DNA of 36,405 bases. Origin: Caulochytrium protostelioides (taxonomy: Eukaryota > Chytridiomycota > Caulochytriomycetes > Caulochytriales > Caulochytriaceae). Of the stretch, positions 8,835-20,900 are shown piece after piece; position 1 is the first letter of the stretch; each line of letters begins with the position of its first letter. The position numbers and the translations under genes are program-made. The stretch covers positions 1 to 36,405 of the forward strand of contig ML014297.1 of NCBI GenBank assembly GCA_003615045.1. The letters run 5' to 3'. The notes beneath the pieces are model-generated. The model worked only from the letters and a program-made list of their open reading frames with translations. It did not search any database and was not told where the DNA came from.

Positions 8835-10025
8835 ATGCCAGGTCGATCGCTGCTCCGGCAGCGTCCACGCGGCGCCTCGTCGTCGCTGCACGTGCTGTTA
8901 TGTCTCAGCACGCTTGGCTGGCTGGCAACCCGTCCCGGCGTCGTCAGTATCCCCATCGACAGTGCTATGCCCTCCTCGACGACGGTCCTGGCGGCCGACG
9001 TGGACTCGCTGACCCATGCGGTGGAGATCGTGTTTCCCACGACGCCCTCGACCCTCGCACTGCCGGATGCCTCGACCGGCGAGGAGCAGGAACCCAATGT
9101 CCGGCCGCTCACCACAATTGCTCAGTGGATCGTCCGCGATCCGGTTCCGACGGCGGCATCAGACGTTCCTCCCGCGGCGCCGTCGGCCGCGACCCCACTG
9201 TGGAGTTTCCCTTCTTCTTCCGTGGACTCGTCTCTGAGCGGCGCCTACCCGAGTCCTTGGACCACGCCAGCGCCAGCGGCACCCACAGCCGTCCTGATAC
9301 CGCTGCCGCCGCAAGTCTGTGCCATATCCTCTGCCGACACGTGCTCGCTCAGCAGCGCAGCCTCGTCTTGCAGGGGCGCCGACATTGCCGTGTGTATCCT
9401 CGACACGTGGCAGGTGAGCCAGTGTCCTGAGGGCACGCTGTGTGCATCCATCGGCAGCGACGCGGCCATCCAGTGCGTGGACCCGACGCAGTACGAGGGC
9501 CAGTTCTGCGGGACCTTGCCGGCGGCGGTGTTAGCGCCGACGCCGATGCCGACGGTTTCGACCTCCCGGACGCGACGGTCGCGCACCCTCCCATCGACGC
9601 CGACACCTGGGCTCACCATGTCGATGGTCAACGGCACCCCCATCGCCGTCCCGGAAACGACCATCGCCGCGGAACCATCCGACGTGGCCGTGTCTCCTGA
9701 TCCTGCGGCGGCGACAACGACAACGGACGCCGGAGCGGGTCCAGACGGAACGGGGGCGGGCGACACCACGCCGGGCGGGGTGGACGCAGGGGTTTCGACG
9801 CCGGCCGCGGAGCCAGGCTCGGCGGCCACATCCACCCGGTTGCCCCTGGGCCCCGTCACAAGCGTGTCAATGCCCACGACCGTCACGGTGCCATTCGGGA
9901 GCAACCCGTCCTTCGTGACCGTGACAGCGTCGCCTTCGCTCCCCGGGAACGATGCTGCGCCCGCCGTCTCCACGACCGTCACGCTCGCTCCGCCCGGCGA
10001 CAGCGAGGACGAGGGAGACCTGGAT

Positions 10026-10058
<33 letters not shown>

Positions 10059-12035
10059 CCCACCTCGGGCACGGCGACCGTGCCGCTTGTGAGGCCGACG
10101 GCGACGGCGACGGCGACGGCAACGCCCTTGGTCAAGATCTACTACAATCTCTTCTACACGTTCCAGAACCTCTACGTGATCAACATCACGGTCACCAACC
10201 CCGCCGACCCGATGCTGAAGAGTCCCTGGTCGCTCTCGTGGAACGTGCCTCGCACGCAGCGCGCCTTGCTTGCCAAGCCGAAGGCCGGCGTCATGCTGAC
10301 CCAGACCGATGCCACTGACGGTAGCGATTCAGCAGTGGTGCAGATCGTGGTCGGCCAGGATGTCGGCCCGACTGTGTTTGTCGAGTTTGCCGCAGCGGCC
10401 GGCTCCAACATCCGCTTTGTGCCCCTGCAGGGCCGCTTCACCAACGGCGTCAATGCCATTCTGGGAACGTATACGCTGCCCGTCCAGGCGCGCGCCATCC
10501 AGCCCGCGACTGCCTCGCGACCTTCATGGTCCCCGCCTAGTTCCATGGATCCTTTGACGGCGCTCCCGACCACGTCGACGTCGACGACCCTGTCGGCCGT
10601 CGCACAGACGACGCCCCTCGCCTTGCTCGAAGACGCCGCAGCCGCAGCCCTTGCGACGCTGCTCGAGCCAACACCTGCCACGACCGTGCTGGGAGTCGTC
10701 CCCAACTATGGCAATGCCTCGCTGACGATTGCAGGTATGGTGGATACCTCAATCCAGCAGCAGGCAGAGACGCCGCCCAAGCCCATGACCTCGTTCGGCA
10801 TCGGCATCGGTGCCGGCGTTGGCGTGCTGCTCGTCGTCGCCTCGGGCGGCTACACCACCGTCTCGCAGCAGCGCAAGCGCAAGCGCAAGCACCGCGAGCG
10901 TCGCTCAACGGTGCCCCATACCGCGGATCCCAGCGGCCTTCCTTCGCCGCATCCGCACCTGGAAGGCGAGGGCGCCGCCCCCCCGGGGCGCCGGCTGGGC
11001 CATCCATTCGCGCGGATCCGACGGTCGCTCGCCTGGGGCCACCACATCGTCGCCGGCGTGACCGGCGTGCTCGGCGGCCGCAGGACCGCGATCGGCAGCC
11101 TCCTGGGCGCGGGGGGCGCCGCGGACTGCTCCAACGCCAGCGACGTCGGATTCGAGGCGGCCGATGCGTTCTGGGCGCGGCCGCCCATGCTTGCGCTCGC
11201 GTCGCATGTCGCCACGGGTCCGGCCGCCTCCAGCGCCGACGGAGCGATTGTTGCCGATGACTCAGCGCCGCCGGCGCTTCCACCGGCACGGGTCTTTGAC
11301 GGTGCGGGCGCCGGCGGCAGCGCGAGAGCCGCGGTGCGATACCGTGAGGACATGTTCCCCGATGCTGATTTCGACGAGAACGACGATGATGACGACGACG
11401 ATGAGGCGAGCGCGGGCCTGGTTGGCGATGGCGCTTTCCGGGGCGCCCATGCGGCCTCAGCGATCCGCGTCGTCGCGCCGCCGCCGTCGGCCGATGTCGA
11501 GCGCTATGCCAAGCGGCTGCGTCTTGCGCGGTCCGCCGCGGCGGCGGCGACCTCGATGCCAGCCACTGCAGGCGTGGCAGGACATGCGCTGACCGAGAAC
11601 GACGGCGATGACGCGCCGCTGCGCGTGACGCCGATGGAGATGGCATGGGGCCGGTATGTCGCCAAGAAAGGCCGCAAGGTCCACCGGCGCCACCGCCAGG
11701 CCAAACGATTCTGTCCGGACTTGAGCTTCATTGAGGAGGTGCAGGAGGCGCAGGCCTCGGATTTCAGTGAAGGCCCCGGCGAGCGTCGTGCGAGCCGTCA
11801 TGGGCGTCCGCCGGTGCTGGGGCCGATGGGCGGATCACCATCATCATCATTGCGGTCGCTGGCCGTGCTGCCGGAGTTGGCGGATGACGGGCTGCCGACG
11901 GGTCCCGCGCCGATGCTGACACGGCGCGATAGTTCTCAGGCCGCGATGAGCGCTAACGACGCTGACACGTCGGCGGCTGGCGCCGACGTGGCCGTCTCGT
12001 CGTCATCCCATGCTCGTGTCCCAGATCCCATTTGA
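8835..12035 (+). CDS. secreted/single-pass surface protein with CBM19-like Cys-rich module and long cytoplasmic tail
   Basis: 1066 residues in one exon. I chose the ATG at 8835 because the only upstream in-frame start is GTG. A basic n-region and the hydrophobic stretch LHVLLCLSTLGWLA form a signal peptide (about residues 18-31). Residues 162-225 hold eight cysteines in a pattern like fungal CBM19 chitin-binding modules, including DTWQVSQCPEGTLC. A long Ser/Thr/Pro-rich, probably O-mannosylated linker follows, with an acidic D/E run near 390-410. An extracellular segment with YYNLFYTFQNLYVINITV comes next. One transmembrane helix lies near 654-673 (FGIGIGAGVGVLLVVASGGY), with stop-transfer KRKRKHRERR, then a tail of about 390 disordered residues with a second Asp run. 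The layout resembles wall-stress sensors (WSC/Mid2 type), but no WSC domain is present. The sensor role is inference. Confidence 0.8.
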
Positions 12036-12398
12036 TGTTCCTTTTCATTTTTGCATTTCTGTTTTTTCTTTTTTTTTTTTTCTTCTGCGTCTGAAAACGG
12101 TAGCTCACTTGCATCGGGCTCACCTGTATCTAGTATGCTGCTTGATTCCATCATCAGAGCGGCGTTGGTCCCATTCGGTGAGATCGAAGGCCATGCCAGG
12201 TCCACCGGCACGTTTCCGGCACGTTCCCCATTGTTTCGTTCCCGCGGGAACGTAAAAATGGGTTTGCGCGATGTGTTTATACTACAAAGGGGGAAGTGTG
12301 TATGCGCGGATCCAGCGTCGCGACCGCTAGCATGACAGCCTGGATATTGCCTTCACGGCGACCCAACGGCTGGACAACGTCGGCTAGCATGGTCGGCG
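12036..12398. other. convergent intergenic with T-rich tract
   Basis: Lies between two convergent genes. A near-continuous T tract at about 12059-12085 starts 24 nt after the stop codon at 12035 and may be part of the 3' UTR/polyadenylation region. Otherwise nothing was seen. Confidence 0.4.
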
Positions 12399-13068
12399 TT
12401 AGACGCGGCCCTGGATGCTGAACTCGGCGTTCACCTCCGAAGGCGCCAGCGTGGGGTTGGCCGGCCGGTAGCGGTGACGGTTGTCGAAGCGTGGGGGCAG
12501 CGCGGCCGTGTTGACTTCGGCATGGGCCTGGGTGGCCGTGGCACTGGGCGCCGTGTCGGCCGGCGACGGCGTGCCCGAGGTGAGGGCGAGGCGCTGCTGC
12601 CGGATCTCGGCGTTGCTGTAGACCGAGGTCTGCGGGTACAAGCGCCGCGTGTCGCGCAGGTAGTAGTGCTTGTCGTGGACCGTGTGATCCTTCGGCGCAC
12701 GGAAGTTGGGCTGGTTGTTCGGGCTCGGGAAGCGGTGGTCGCGCGCGCCGATGCGCTGGTTCTCATAGGTGGGGTTCTGGCAAGTTCATGGCGCATCGTG
12801 ACCAAGCCACCCACGGGCCGTCGCGCCATGATCCATACCCCCCATATCAGGCATTCGAGCATGCATGGCCCATCACAAAGCAAGGTCGGTGAGTATGCTG
12901 GTCAACCTGTTAAAAGCGATCGATGGCGGCGCCGGGACGACGCGCCATCGCCAGGCGGTCAGAGACAAGGGCCGACAACGTTACCACTTGCCAGAGCCAT
13001 CGAGCCTTCTCGAAGAGCTCCTTGCCGAGGAGGCGCGCCAGCAACGGCGTCTTCTGCTGCACACTCAT
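12399..13068 (-). CDS. NDUFA7: NADH:ubiquinone oxidoreductase subunit NDUFA7 (B14.5a), two exons
   Basis: Exon 1 is 13068-12985 and exon 2 is 12776-12399, with an intron of 208 nt. The donor is GTAACG (an alternative GTGGTA donor 3 nt upstream would drop one Val) and the acceptor TTGCCAG; both sides are in phase 0. The product is 153 residues. The N-terminus MSVQQKTPLLARLLGKELF matches the amphipathic start of the family. The signature HYYLRDTRRLYPQTSVYSN followed by LALTSGTP matches human B14.5a (NNYYCTRDGRRESVPPS...ALVSGKP). The subunit is a supernumerary part of the matrix arm of complex I. Its presence implies a complete respiratory complex I, unlike in Saccharomyces. The C-terminus is longer than in animals and low in complexity. 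Confidence 0.82.
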
Positions 13069-13674
13069 CGTGCGATGAGGTTGAGAGTATGGCGGGAGAG
13101 AGGTGGCGCGGGAGAGAGCCGCACGGCGCAGACGCACACAGGACCAGCAGGCGTGACGGGAGGTGGCGGCGGTGGGGGTCGAACGCAGGGGGCGGGTATA
13201 TATGAAGAATGTCGTCGGTCTGAGGACGGGCGGTATCAGGCGAACGACACGCGCGGCGTATCAATCACCAGAAGCGACGCGTCTTGCGGAACCTCACTAA
13301 GCTAAGCTGAGCTGAGCTGAAACTGGTCGGCGTCGACGTCGCCCGATGCGGTGTGTGACATGGGCTCGCGGCCCGCGACGCTCCAAGTCCCATGAAAAGC
13401 CACGCCTCCGCTGCCCCCGCGCGCCCAACCCCTTCGGCCGCGGCCAAATGCCGCACGGACCGGCGGCGCCCACCCACGTTCAAGCGGGTGCGCCTTCATT
13501 TCGCTGCGCCACGCCGCATTCAGCAGCTTCCGCCTGCCAGGTTCGCCAAGCATGAGTCGCCTCTATCTGATCGTCAGGAAACTATATAACGCTATAAAGC
13601 AATCACACGATCACAAGATCCGACCGCGCCATGGCGCCACCACGCCATCACGCGGAAGCGGCGCTCAGCGACGA
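13069..13674. other. intergenic between HECT ligase and NDUFA7
   Basis: Two minus-strand genes flank this 606-bp stretch. It contains a TATA-like site (13197-13203) and a short tandem of gctga units (about 13299-13320). Open frames here show no family signal. Confidence 0.5.
13197..13203 (-). promoter_or_regulatory. possible TATA box of NDUFA7
   Basis: The sequence TATATAT stands out in a GC-rich setting about 130 nt upstream of the NDUFA7 start codon on the minus strand. Distance and composition suit a core promoter; nothing else supports it. Confidence 0.35.
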
Positions 13675-16554
13675 CTATTCCTGCATGAAGCCCACGGTTT
13701 CTTCAATCGCCATGGAAAGCTTCTGCTCGAGCGCTTCGGCCGTGCGGTACGGCGGCAGGTCGAGGCGGTTGAAGCAGGTATGACTCTTGGGCAGGGCGGA
13801 GTCGTCGCCGACGGCCTTCTCCAGGGTGAACTTGCGCGGCCCGTCGGAGCCTTGGAGGTCCTTGAACCCGTTCACCGGAATGCGCGACGTGCCTGTGACG
13901 AATTGGAGCAGGCGTGACTTCTTTTCTGGCTCGAACGCGCTCACCACGCGCCAGAACATCTGGATCACTTCGTCTTGCTCGGTGTAGCCCCGGTACTCGG
14001 TGTTCTTGCGCCAGTCGTCCATATCGACGTCCGACATGCCGCCCAGCAAGAACTCGAGCTCGCGCTCGTCAAAGACGCCAATGAGGTCTTTGGGCACAAA
14101 CTCGTGGAACCCCTGCTGGAAGGCAGCAAACTGCTCTTTGACGCGCCCGCAGACGCGGTACTGGACCAGCAGCTCCACGTACTCCTGTTTGTTCTCATCG
14201 GTCAGCGGGATGTTGCGGCCGTTTTCCTTCAGGTCCACGATTACGCTCTCGCCGAAGCGGTCCTCAGTGTACGAGAACGTTTCGTCCAGAACATCGACAA
14301 CGCTGTTGTTGAGCAGCCACTGCAGGCTCTGATAGGTCTGAAAGTCCACGGACTCCATATCCTTCAGCGTGATCGGAGCGTCGATGATCATCTTGTAGAA
14401 CGCCGTGATAAAGAAGGCATCCAGGAACCGCTGGTGGAAAATCGCGAGACCCATAATGCGCCCAATGAACTTGAAATAGTTCAGGTGCTCGGGGTTGACG
14501 CCCGAGTGCGGGTTGATTTGCAACGTGTAGTTGTCATGCGCGGCATACTCAAACAGACAGAACACGGGATTGAACATCTCGTGCGACAGCAAAAAGAAGA
14601 ACTCACGCGACAGCCCGCCATAGTCCAAGCCGTCCTCGCCCTGGAATCGGATCATCAACCGCTTTTTCAGCTCCGAGGCCGGATAGCGCATGATCTCGAG
14701 GTACGCGTCTTCAAAGATGTTGCTGCGACGGACCGTCACGTGGCATTGGCCCGGCTGCGCGCGGATACTCGGCTGACTCCGGAAGTACGCGAGCTTCCGT
14801 CGGAAATCGCGCTTGTACTGCGGCACGTTCTGGTCGAGCGTCGACGGCAATCGCGGATCGTCCCACGTGGTGATCCGCGCATTGTGGTCCACAAAATAGA
14901 TCCGGTGCGTGTTGGTCATGCGCATCTCCCAGCCGGCCGGCAGTGCGCCCAGCGCGCCGTAGGACTGCTGCTGCGCCACGGCCAGCTGGGCGGCCACCTG
15001 GCTCGCATTGGCGGGGGCCGTGCCGCCCGCGCCGGTGCCGCCCGCCGCGCCCGTCCGCGAGTACATCTGGACCCGCCGCGGATCCAGCCACGTCGTGTTG
15101 CGCGTATGGTGGTCCACAAAGTATGGCCGGCCGTCCGGCGTAATTCGGCGCTCCCACCCGTCCGGCAGCGGTCCCAGCGCATTCGCGTCTGAGGTTGTCG
15201 ACGCTGCGGCGGCCGCCGCGCGCGTCGAGGACGACGAGGACGCCGCGGCGGTGGCGGCGGCGCCACCACTACCTGGCGCTGCCTCGGCACCGCCGTCGTC
15301 GGGCAAGGAGCGCTGGAGGTGTCGGGCGCGTTCCTGGTTGAGGGCCTGCGAGTTGGAGACGAGGGTGGTGCCGCCGGCCTCGCCGGCGCGGCGGGTCAGG
15401 CCCGCGCCACCGCTTGAAAGCCCACTCGCGGGCGAGCCGTTCCCATGTGAGCCGTCGGGGTTCGGACGATGCCACGTGGTGCGCCGCGTGTTGTGATCGA
15501 CATAGTAGTTGCGGCCGAGGTGGTCGATGCGGCGCTCCCACCCCGGCGGCAGCGGGCCCAGGTGGTCCTCATACTGCGAGTAACGCGCGGAGCCGCTGCC
15601 GGAGGCAGGGCCCGTCGGGCCGCCCGTGGAAGGCACGCTGGTGCTCATGGATGCGGAGCCCGTGGGACCGCCGCCGCCCGTCGCAGCCGCGGGCCGGGCC
15701 TGGCTGCTTGATGTCGACCCGTGGGTGTCCGTGGTGCCTGCTGAAGTCGGCGCCGCCGAGCCTGAGCGAGCGCTCTCCGATGTGGCCGAGACCGGCTGGG
15801 TTCCCCCGACCTGCGGGCGCGCCAGGTTCAGCTGATTGACCGACGCCGCCAGGGTGTCCACCGGGTCGACAGCGGTGACAATGGGACGCGCATCGGCGGC
15901 CGCTGTCGTCGTCGTGATGGTCGGCCGAGCGACCGTGCTGCTGGCTGTCGTTGGTGTGGCCGTGGCAGTGGCCGTGGCAGTGGAAGGGCGCTGAGGCGCC
16001 GGTGGCACTCGCGAAGCACCGTTATTGCTGGTGTTCGCAGCGGCAGTCGACGACGACGACGACGTGTTCGCTGCCAGGCGCGTTGCGGTCGTCAGCAGTG
16101 GGTGCGATGTCGAGACAGAGATCATGAGCTTGCCCGACACTGTTTCGCCCGTGGAGCCCTTCTTCAGCGGCAGGGTCACGACTTCCTCGCCGCCGGTCGT
16201 GAGATCGAGCAGCGACGAGATCTGGAGATTGATGACGCCGAGAAAGCCCTGATCGGGCGAGTGCTTCCACTTGCGCTGGTCGAAGATCTGAACCGTCACG
16301 ACGGAGCGGTTCTGAACGTGCATGACAAAGGACTCATTCCAGTACGGCGACAGCGTGCGCTTGACCACCGACGTCGTCTGAATCTGCTCGCCGTCGACGC
16401 CGACAATGGCGAACGGGTCGGGGATCCGGAAGACTTCGCGCTTGTAGAGGCCCTCGGCGACGATGACTGTGACCACAATCGGATACGACGGCTCGCGCGG
16501 GGCCGCGGCGGTGCCATTGGCGACGGCAGCCCCGCCGCCGGACGGCTGGCTCAT
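13675..16554 (-). CDS. RSP5: NEDD4/Rsp5-family E3 ubiquitin ligase (C2-WW-WW-WW-HECT)
   Basis: 959 residues, one exon. Order of domains: C2 domain about 25-150 (binds phospholipid, targets to membranes); Ser/Thr/Ala-rich linker; three WW domains at about 332-365, 460-493 and 536-569, each with both signature Trp-type positions and a TTW core (for example [12 protein letters not shown] ... TTWHRP); HECT domain from about 620 to the end. The catalytic Cys is residue 927 in [16 protein letters not shown], and the C-terminal F-M-Q-E keeps the -4 Phe needed for transfer. WW domains bind PY motifs of adaptors and cargo. In yeast Rsp5 ubiquitinates permeases, adaptors and transcription regulators. 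The linkers between WW1 and WW2 are longer and more Ala/Ser/Gly-rich than in yeast Rsp5. The start ATG is the first in frame. Confidence 0.96.
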   Translation of the reverse strand: MSQPSGGGAAVANGTAAAPREPSYPIVVTVIVAEGLYKREVFRIPDPFAIVGVDGEQIQTTSVVKRTLSPYWNESFVMHVQNRSVVTVQIFDQRKWKHSPDQGFLGVINLQISSLLDLTTGGEEVVTLPLKKGSTGETVSGKLMISVSTSHPLLTTATRLAANTSSSSSTAAANTSNNGASRVPPAPQRPSTATATATATPTTASSTVARPTITTTTAAADARPIVTAVDPVDTLAASVNQLNLARPQVGGTQPVSATSESARSGSAAPTSAGTTDTHGSTSSSQARPAAATGGGGPTGSASMSTSVPSTGGPTGPASGSGSARYSQYEDHLGPLPPGWERRIDHLGRNYYVDHNTRRTTWHRPNPDGSHGNGSPASGLSSGGAGLTRRAGEAGGTTLVSNSQALNQERARHLQRSLPDDGGAEAAPGSGGAAATAAASSSSSTRAAAAAASTTSDANALGPLPDGWERRITPDGRPYFVDHHTRNTTWLDPRRVQMYSRTGAAGGTGAGGTAPANASQVAAQLAVAQQQSYGALGALPAGWEMRMTNTHRIYFVDHNARITTWDDPRLPSTLDQNVPQYKRDFRRKLAYFRSQPSIRAQPGQCHVTVRRSNIFEDAYLEIMRYPASELKKRLMIRFQGEDGLDYGGLSREFFFLLSHEMFNPVFCLFEYAAHDNYTLQINPHSGVNPEHLNYFKFIGRIMGLAIFHQRFLDAFFITAFYKMIIDAPITLKDMESVDFQTYQSLQWLLNNSVVDVLDETFSYTEDRFGESVIVDLKENGRNIPLTDENKQEYVELLVQYRVCGRVKEQFAAFQQGFHEFVPKDLIGVFDERELEFLLGGMSDVDMDDWRKNTEYRGYTEQDEVIQMFWRVVSAFEPEKKSRLLQFVTGTSRIPVNGFKDLQGSDGPRKFTLEKAVGDDSALPKSHTCFNRLDLPPYRTAEALEQKLSMAIEETVGFMQE

Positions 16555-17949
16555 GGCACGCGGGTTAGAGGGCTATGAGCGAGCGAGCGGCGTCTCTTGT
16601 TGTGCAGCAGCGGCGACGGCGACGGCGGCAGCGGCGACGGCGTGCTGATGGCTTCGGCCCACGTCACCCACGTCACGCTGCGGTAGACGAGGAACGGACG
16701 CAGCGATGAGTCAAGCTGGAATACCGGTATCTCGTGGTCCTGGCGTCGGTGAGCCGTGGTTCTCGCGGTCTTGGGAACGGTAAGGTGGTCTGAGGCGGAG
16801 TGGGTGGCTTATCGATCGCGGTGTGTGAGACGTGTCAGAGGGATGCGGGCGGCGTCTACAGAATGCCGTGGACGCAAACAAATAAAGAAAAGCACGAAAT
16901 TGACGAGACCGACGACGTGCTTAACTGGGGCTGGATCCCAAAAAGAAAAAAAAAAAGGAAAAAAATACCAATATCGCAAGTATTGCAGCGAAGCACTGGC
17001 AGGGTCATTAGCGATCGATAAACTCAGACACCCTCCGTCAGTCCGCCAAGGTCGGATAACGACGACGGCAGAGCGGATCGACACGATGAGACACCGTTGG
17101 CGTCTCACACGGGGCAGTCGCTGGCTCCTCCCCGTGTCGTGGTCGGCGCGAGCGGAGGCTCGTGGCACCGTCCAAACGGGTATACAGCGGCCAGAAGCGT
17201 CGTCGTCGCAGGGACGGCAGTGTCTATCACGATGGGGCGTGAACCAGCCAGACCGTGGAAAAATCAAGGAGAAAGACGGTGGCGCGGGAGCAGCGATATG
17301 CGGAGAGCGATGGAGAGTCACTCGCGAGAGCGCCAACGCCGACGGTAGGTCGACGGCGGCCAGCACGTGGTCTTAGCGTGGTCCCTGGCGCGGTTCCGGC
17401 TGATGTGATGGATCCCACGTGGTGGACGACTCACCGGACGATGTATCACGCAGCGATGCGCGACCGCGCAACGGTGGCTGCCGCGGCGTCGCCTGCGCCC
17501 CGTGTCGGACGGCGGGCCCGACGGCCGTCCAGGTCGAGTCGCGCGCGTGGCGCAGTCGCGCCGGAACCAAGCCGAAGGAGGACGAAGCCGCCGCCCCGGG
17601 AAAGGGCATGGCCCGCGCGTGGCTGAGCAATCGACTGCGCCACGCGCTGCGCCACCCGCTGCGCCACCCGCTCTGGCCCATCGCTGGGACCAGCGGCAGC
17701 GCCAGCGGCACCGGCAGTGGCAGCGGCAGCGGCGGCGAGGGCCGCGCCAGCAAGGGATGCCACCGATGGCGGCGCCGATCACGGGCTACCGCGGAAGGCC
17801 GCACGCCGCGTCGCCATCGCCCAGCCCGTCCGCCGACGAGCGCCATCGGTTCTCGAGAGCGACACCCAGCCCGAACAGGTCGATGCGACGATCTTCATCC
17901 ATTAGAGACTATCAGGTAACGTCAAGAAACTGAAAACGTATGCGCGGCA
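16555..17949. other. 1.4-kb intergenic, no gene recognised
   Basis: Lies between the 5' end of the HECT gene and the 3' end of CDT2, both minus strand. It contains an A-rich tract (about 16939-16968) and a 12-bp tandem (gcgccacccgct-type, about 17637-17675). Several open frames on both strands are low-complexity Arg/Ala-rich and unconvincing. A small spliced gene cannot be excluded. Confidence 0.45.
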
Positions 17950-20900
17950 TCAGCGGTCCAGCGCCGGCGGGGCCGGGCGCGTCAGATAGGTCTGGAGCGT
18001 GCGCTGATGCGGCCGCGCGCTGCTCGTCCCTGCGCCGGGCGAGGCCGAGGGCGTCGATGCCGAGGCTGCCAGCGATGCCGACAGCGACGCCGGCGACACG
18101 AGTGAGCCGAACGAGAGCGATGAGGCCGCCGCCGCCGACAGATTCTCGCGCGGTCCCATCGCGCGCCGCGAAGGCCGCAGCGGGGCTGGCGCCGAATCCG
18201 GCGGTGACGGCGACACCGGCCGCCCGAGCAGACGTCGCTTCTCCGGCCGCTCGACGTCACGGGCGTCATAGGCGTCGAGCCGCGCGAGCAACGATGCGAG
18301 CGGCGGTGACGACGCCGTCGTCGAACGCGGCGCGACGTTCTCTTGACCGGCTGCGGCGTCCGAGGGCGAGCGCGCGGACGGCGCCGCCGAGGGCGACCGC
18401 GGCGCGTCGCCGGCTCGCGGCCGCTTCGACGGAACCAGGAACGCCGAGGCCGTCTGCGACGTGGGCCGCGGCGACGGCGACGGCAGCGCCGACAGCGGCG
18501 TCGTGGCTGTGGCCCACAGCGGCGTCGTCGGCGCCGAGACGGGGGACAACGTAAGCGCCGGCCGCACGGGGCCATCGCTCCGGCCGGTGGCGCCCAAAGC
18601 GGCGGGCGTCGCCGTCCTCGTCGGCGTGATCGCCGCCGTCGCCGTCGTCGTCGCCGTCGTCGCCGCACCAGCAGCGGCCGCAGAAGCGGCATTCCGCGGC
18701 TGAGAGGGCGAGGCGCCGTTCGCGCAGTGAGGGCCGAGGCGCGTGGTGCGGGACGGCGTGGCAGGTGCGAGGGCGCCGGGCGTGCGCACGAGTTGGACTA
18801 CGGCATGGAGCGTCTGTTGGCGCTGCGGAGTCGTCCGCGGCGGCCGCAAGGGCGCAGGGTAATCCGGCGAGGCGGCACCCGCCGTCGATAGGCGCGGCGC
18901 GGGTGATACGGTCAGCGTTGGCGGAGGGGCAGACGCGGCAGGCGCGGCGTTTGGCTGAGCGGCGCGCAGGGAGGCCGACGGTGCGGTGGCCACTGTCGGT
19001 GTCACCGGTGGCTGAGGTGCTACGGGCAAAGCCATGAGCGGCGCTGCAGGAACGGGTTCCGGCGGCGCAACGATGGGCACGGCGACCCCGCGCAGGTTCT
19101 GGCGCGCGACGGCCCAATCGGCGGCGTCCTCGACGCCCTCGTCGGCCTCCCAGACCGCGGGCGCCATGGACGGCGGCGACTGCGCGGCGCTGGCGTCGGC
19201 GCACGTGCACCGCGGGTAGAAGAAGCGGCCGCGGTCGACGGCCGGCATGGGCCGCCAGGTGCGGATCGAGAGATCGTCGGCGCAGGAGGCCAGCTGCTGC
19301 CCGTCGGGACTCCACGCGACGCCCGTGACTTCGCCGTCGTGGGCGCGCAGCACCGACTGCGCCGTGAGGACGCCGAAGGCGTCGCGGCCGCTGTCGGCGC
19401 CGGCGCCGTGCCGCGCGAGGTCCCAGAGAAAGATGCCGCTGTCGGAGGAGCCGCTCGCGAGCACGTGGCCGCCGGGACTGACGGCCGTCTTGATGTAAAA
19501 GGAGCGGCACGCATAGTCGGGCGCCGTCCGGACGATCGGCATCACGCGCGCCAGATCCGTGCGGATCTCGTAGATGCGGCTGTCCGTGCAGGAGGCAAAG
19601 AGCCGCAGCCCGTCCGGCGCGAGGGTCAGCGAGGTGAACCCCCGAGCACGACTGGACGGGGACGCTGCGGCCGCGGCGCTCGCGGCACGCGCCGCCGCTT
19701 CCGTCGCCGCCGAGTCGGCGAACGTGGCACTGCTGCCCAGGGCGCCCCACGGATGCGCCAGGTACGCGTGGATATCGTTCGGGACGAACGTAGCGACCGG
19801 CAGGGCGGCGGCGCCCGAGGCCGGCCCGACGTGGCGCAGGTCCCAGAAATGGACGCGACCATCGACCGACCCGATGTTGGCCAGCATGCGCTCGCGGTGC
19901 GTCAGGTAGTGCACGGCGGTTACGCTGCCGCTGACAGCGCCGGCCGGGGCGGCGGACGCGCTGGCGGCCGCGCCCGCGAATGCGGGGCCCACGCCGGCGG
20001 ACGGCGTGCGGCGGCGGCGCGCGGGCGTGCCGTAGGCACGGAGCGGAGACCGCGCGGCGCTCGCGGCGGCGCCTGGCCGGACGGCGCTGCCGGTGCCGGT
20101 GGCGGGCGTGCTGCCGGGCGTCACGGGCGCATGGACCGCCGACGCGACATCGATGCACTGGGCATGAGTCCGGACGGCGGCGACCGCGACCGCGTCGTCC
20201 GCGTCGTCGTCTTCATCAGCTTCGTGCGGACGGTTGGCGGGTGGATGCCCCGGTTCGCGTGGCGCAGGGGACGGCCGCGGGTCTGCACCCATGGCGGCGG
20301 CGGCGGCGGCGGCCCCAGGTGAAGGCGGCGGGCCCGCTGCCGACGGCCGATCGAGGCGCGCAGCGGGATCGCCTTCGCCCGGGTGGCCGTCGCCCGGAGC
20401 GATGCGCGCGCAGCAGACGGTCTCGGAGCCGACGGCACGGAGCCGCGTGTCCCACACGCGCACGGTGCCGTCGCGCGCTGACGACGCAAAGACGTGCGGC
20501 TGGTTCGGGTCCGGCGCGATACTCTTGACGCTGCTCGTGTGCCCGCGGAACACGGCGAGCGGACGCGGACCCGGGTGCGGCGCCGACCGTCCCGCGGCGG
20601 GAGCCATCGACGCGGCGACATCGAACAGCCGCAGGGTCGTGTCGCCAGACGCCGTCACGAGCTGCGTGTCGCCGTGGAGCCACTGGACGTCAAAGATGGC
20701 GTTCTGGTGGGCGGTCCACGCGACGTGCGGCGACGCGCGGCGGCCGGCCGGCGCCGCCGTATCGAACAGCGCGAGGGTGCCGTCCTCGGTGGCGACCGCG
20801 AGGGTGCGCGCATGCGGCAGCTGCGTCGCATAGCGGCACGCGAGGGGCGGACACGGCGCATGTTGCGCGTCCGTGACGCGATACACGTCGTGGTCGCGGC

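Noticed and set aside
9245-10135. 296-residue minus-strand frame with long Ser run
   Set aside because: Complement of the Asp/Glu- and Thr/Pro-rich linker of the surface protein; the Ser run is simply antisense of the acidic repeat.
13578-13600. TATA-like words (tatataac, tataaag) near 13580-13600
   Set aside because: They lie just beyond the 3' end of the HECT gene, with no plus-strand gene downstream to use them.
17419-17919. plus-strand frame of 166 residues in the HECT-CDT2 gap
   Set aside because: Driven by short tandem repeats (RHALRHPLRHPL, GSGSGSG) with no family resemblance; not enough to call a gene.
19339-20322. 327-residue plus-strand frame inside CDT2
   Set aside because: It lies opposite the WD40 gene, and its composition is the complement of GC-rich codons.
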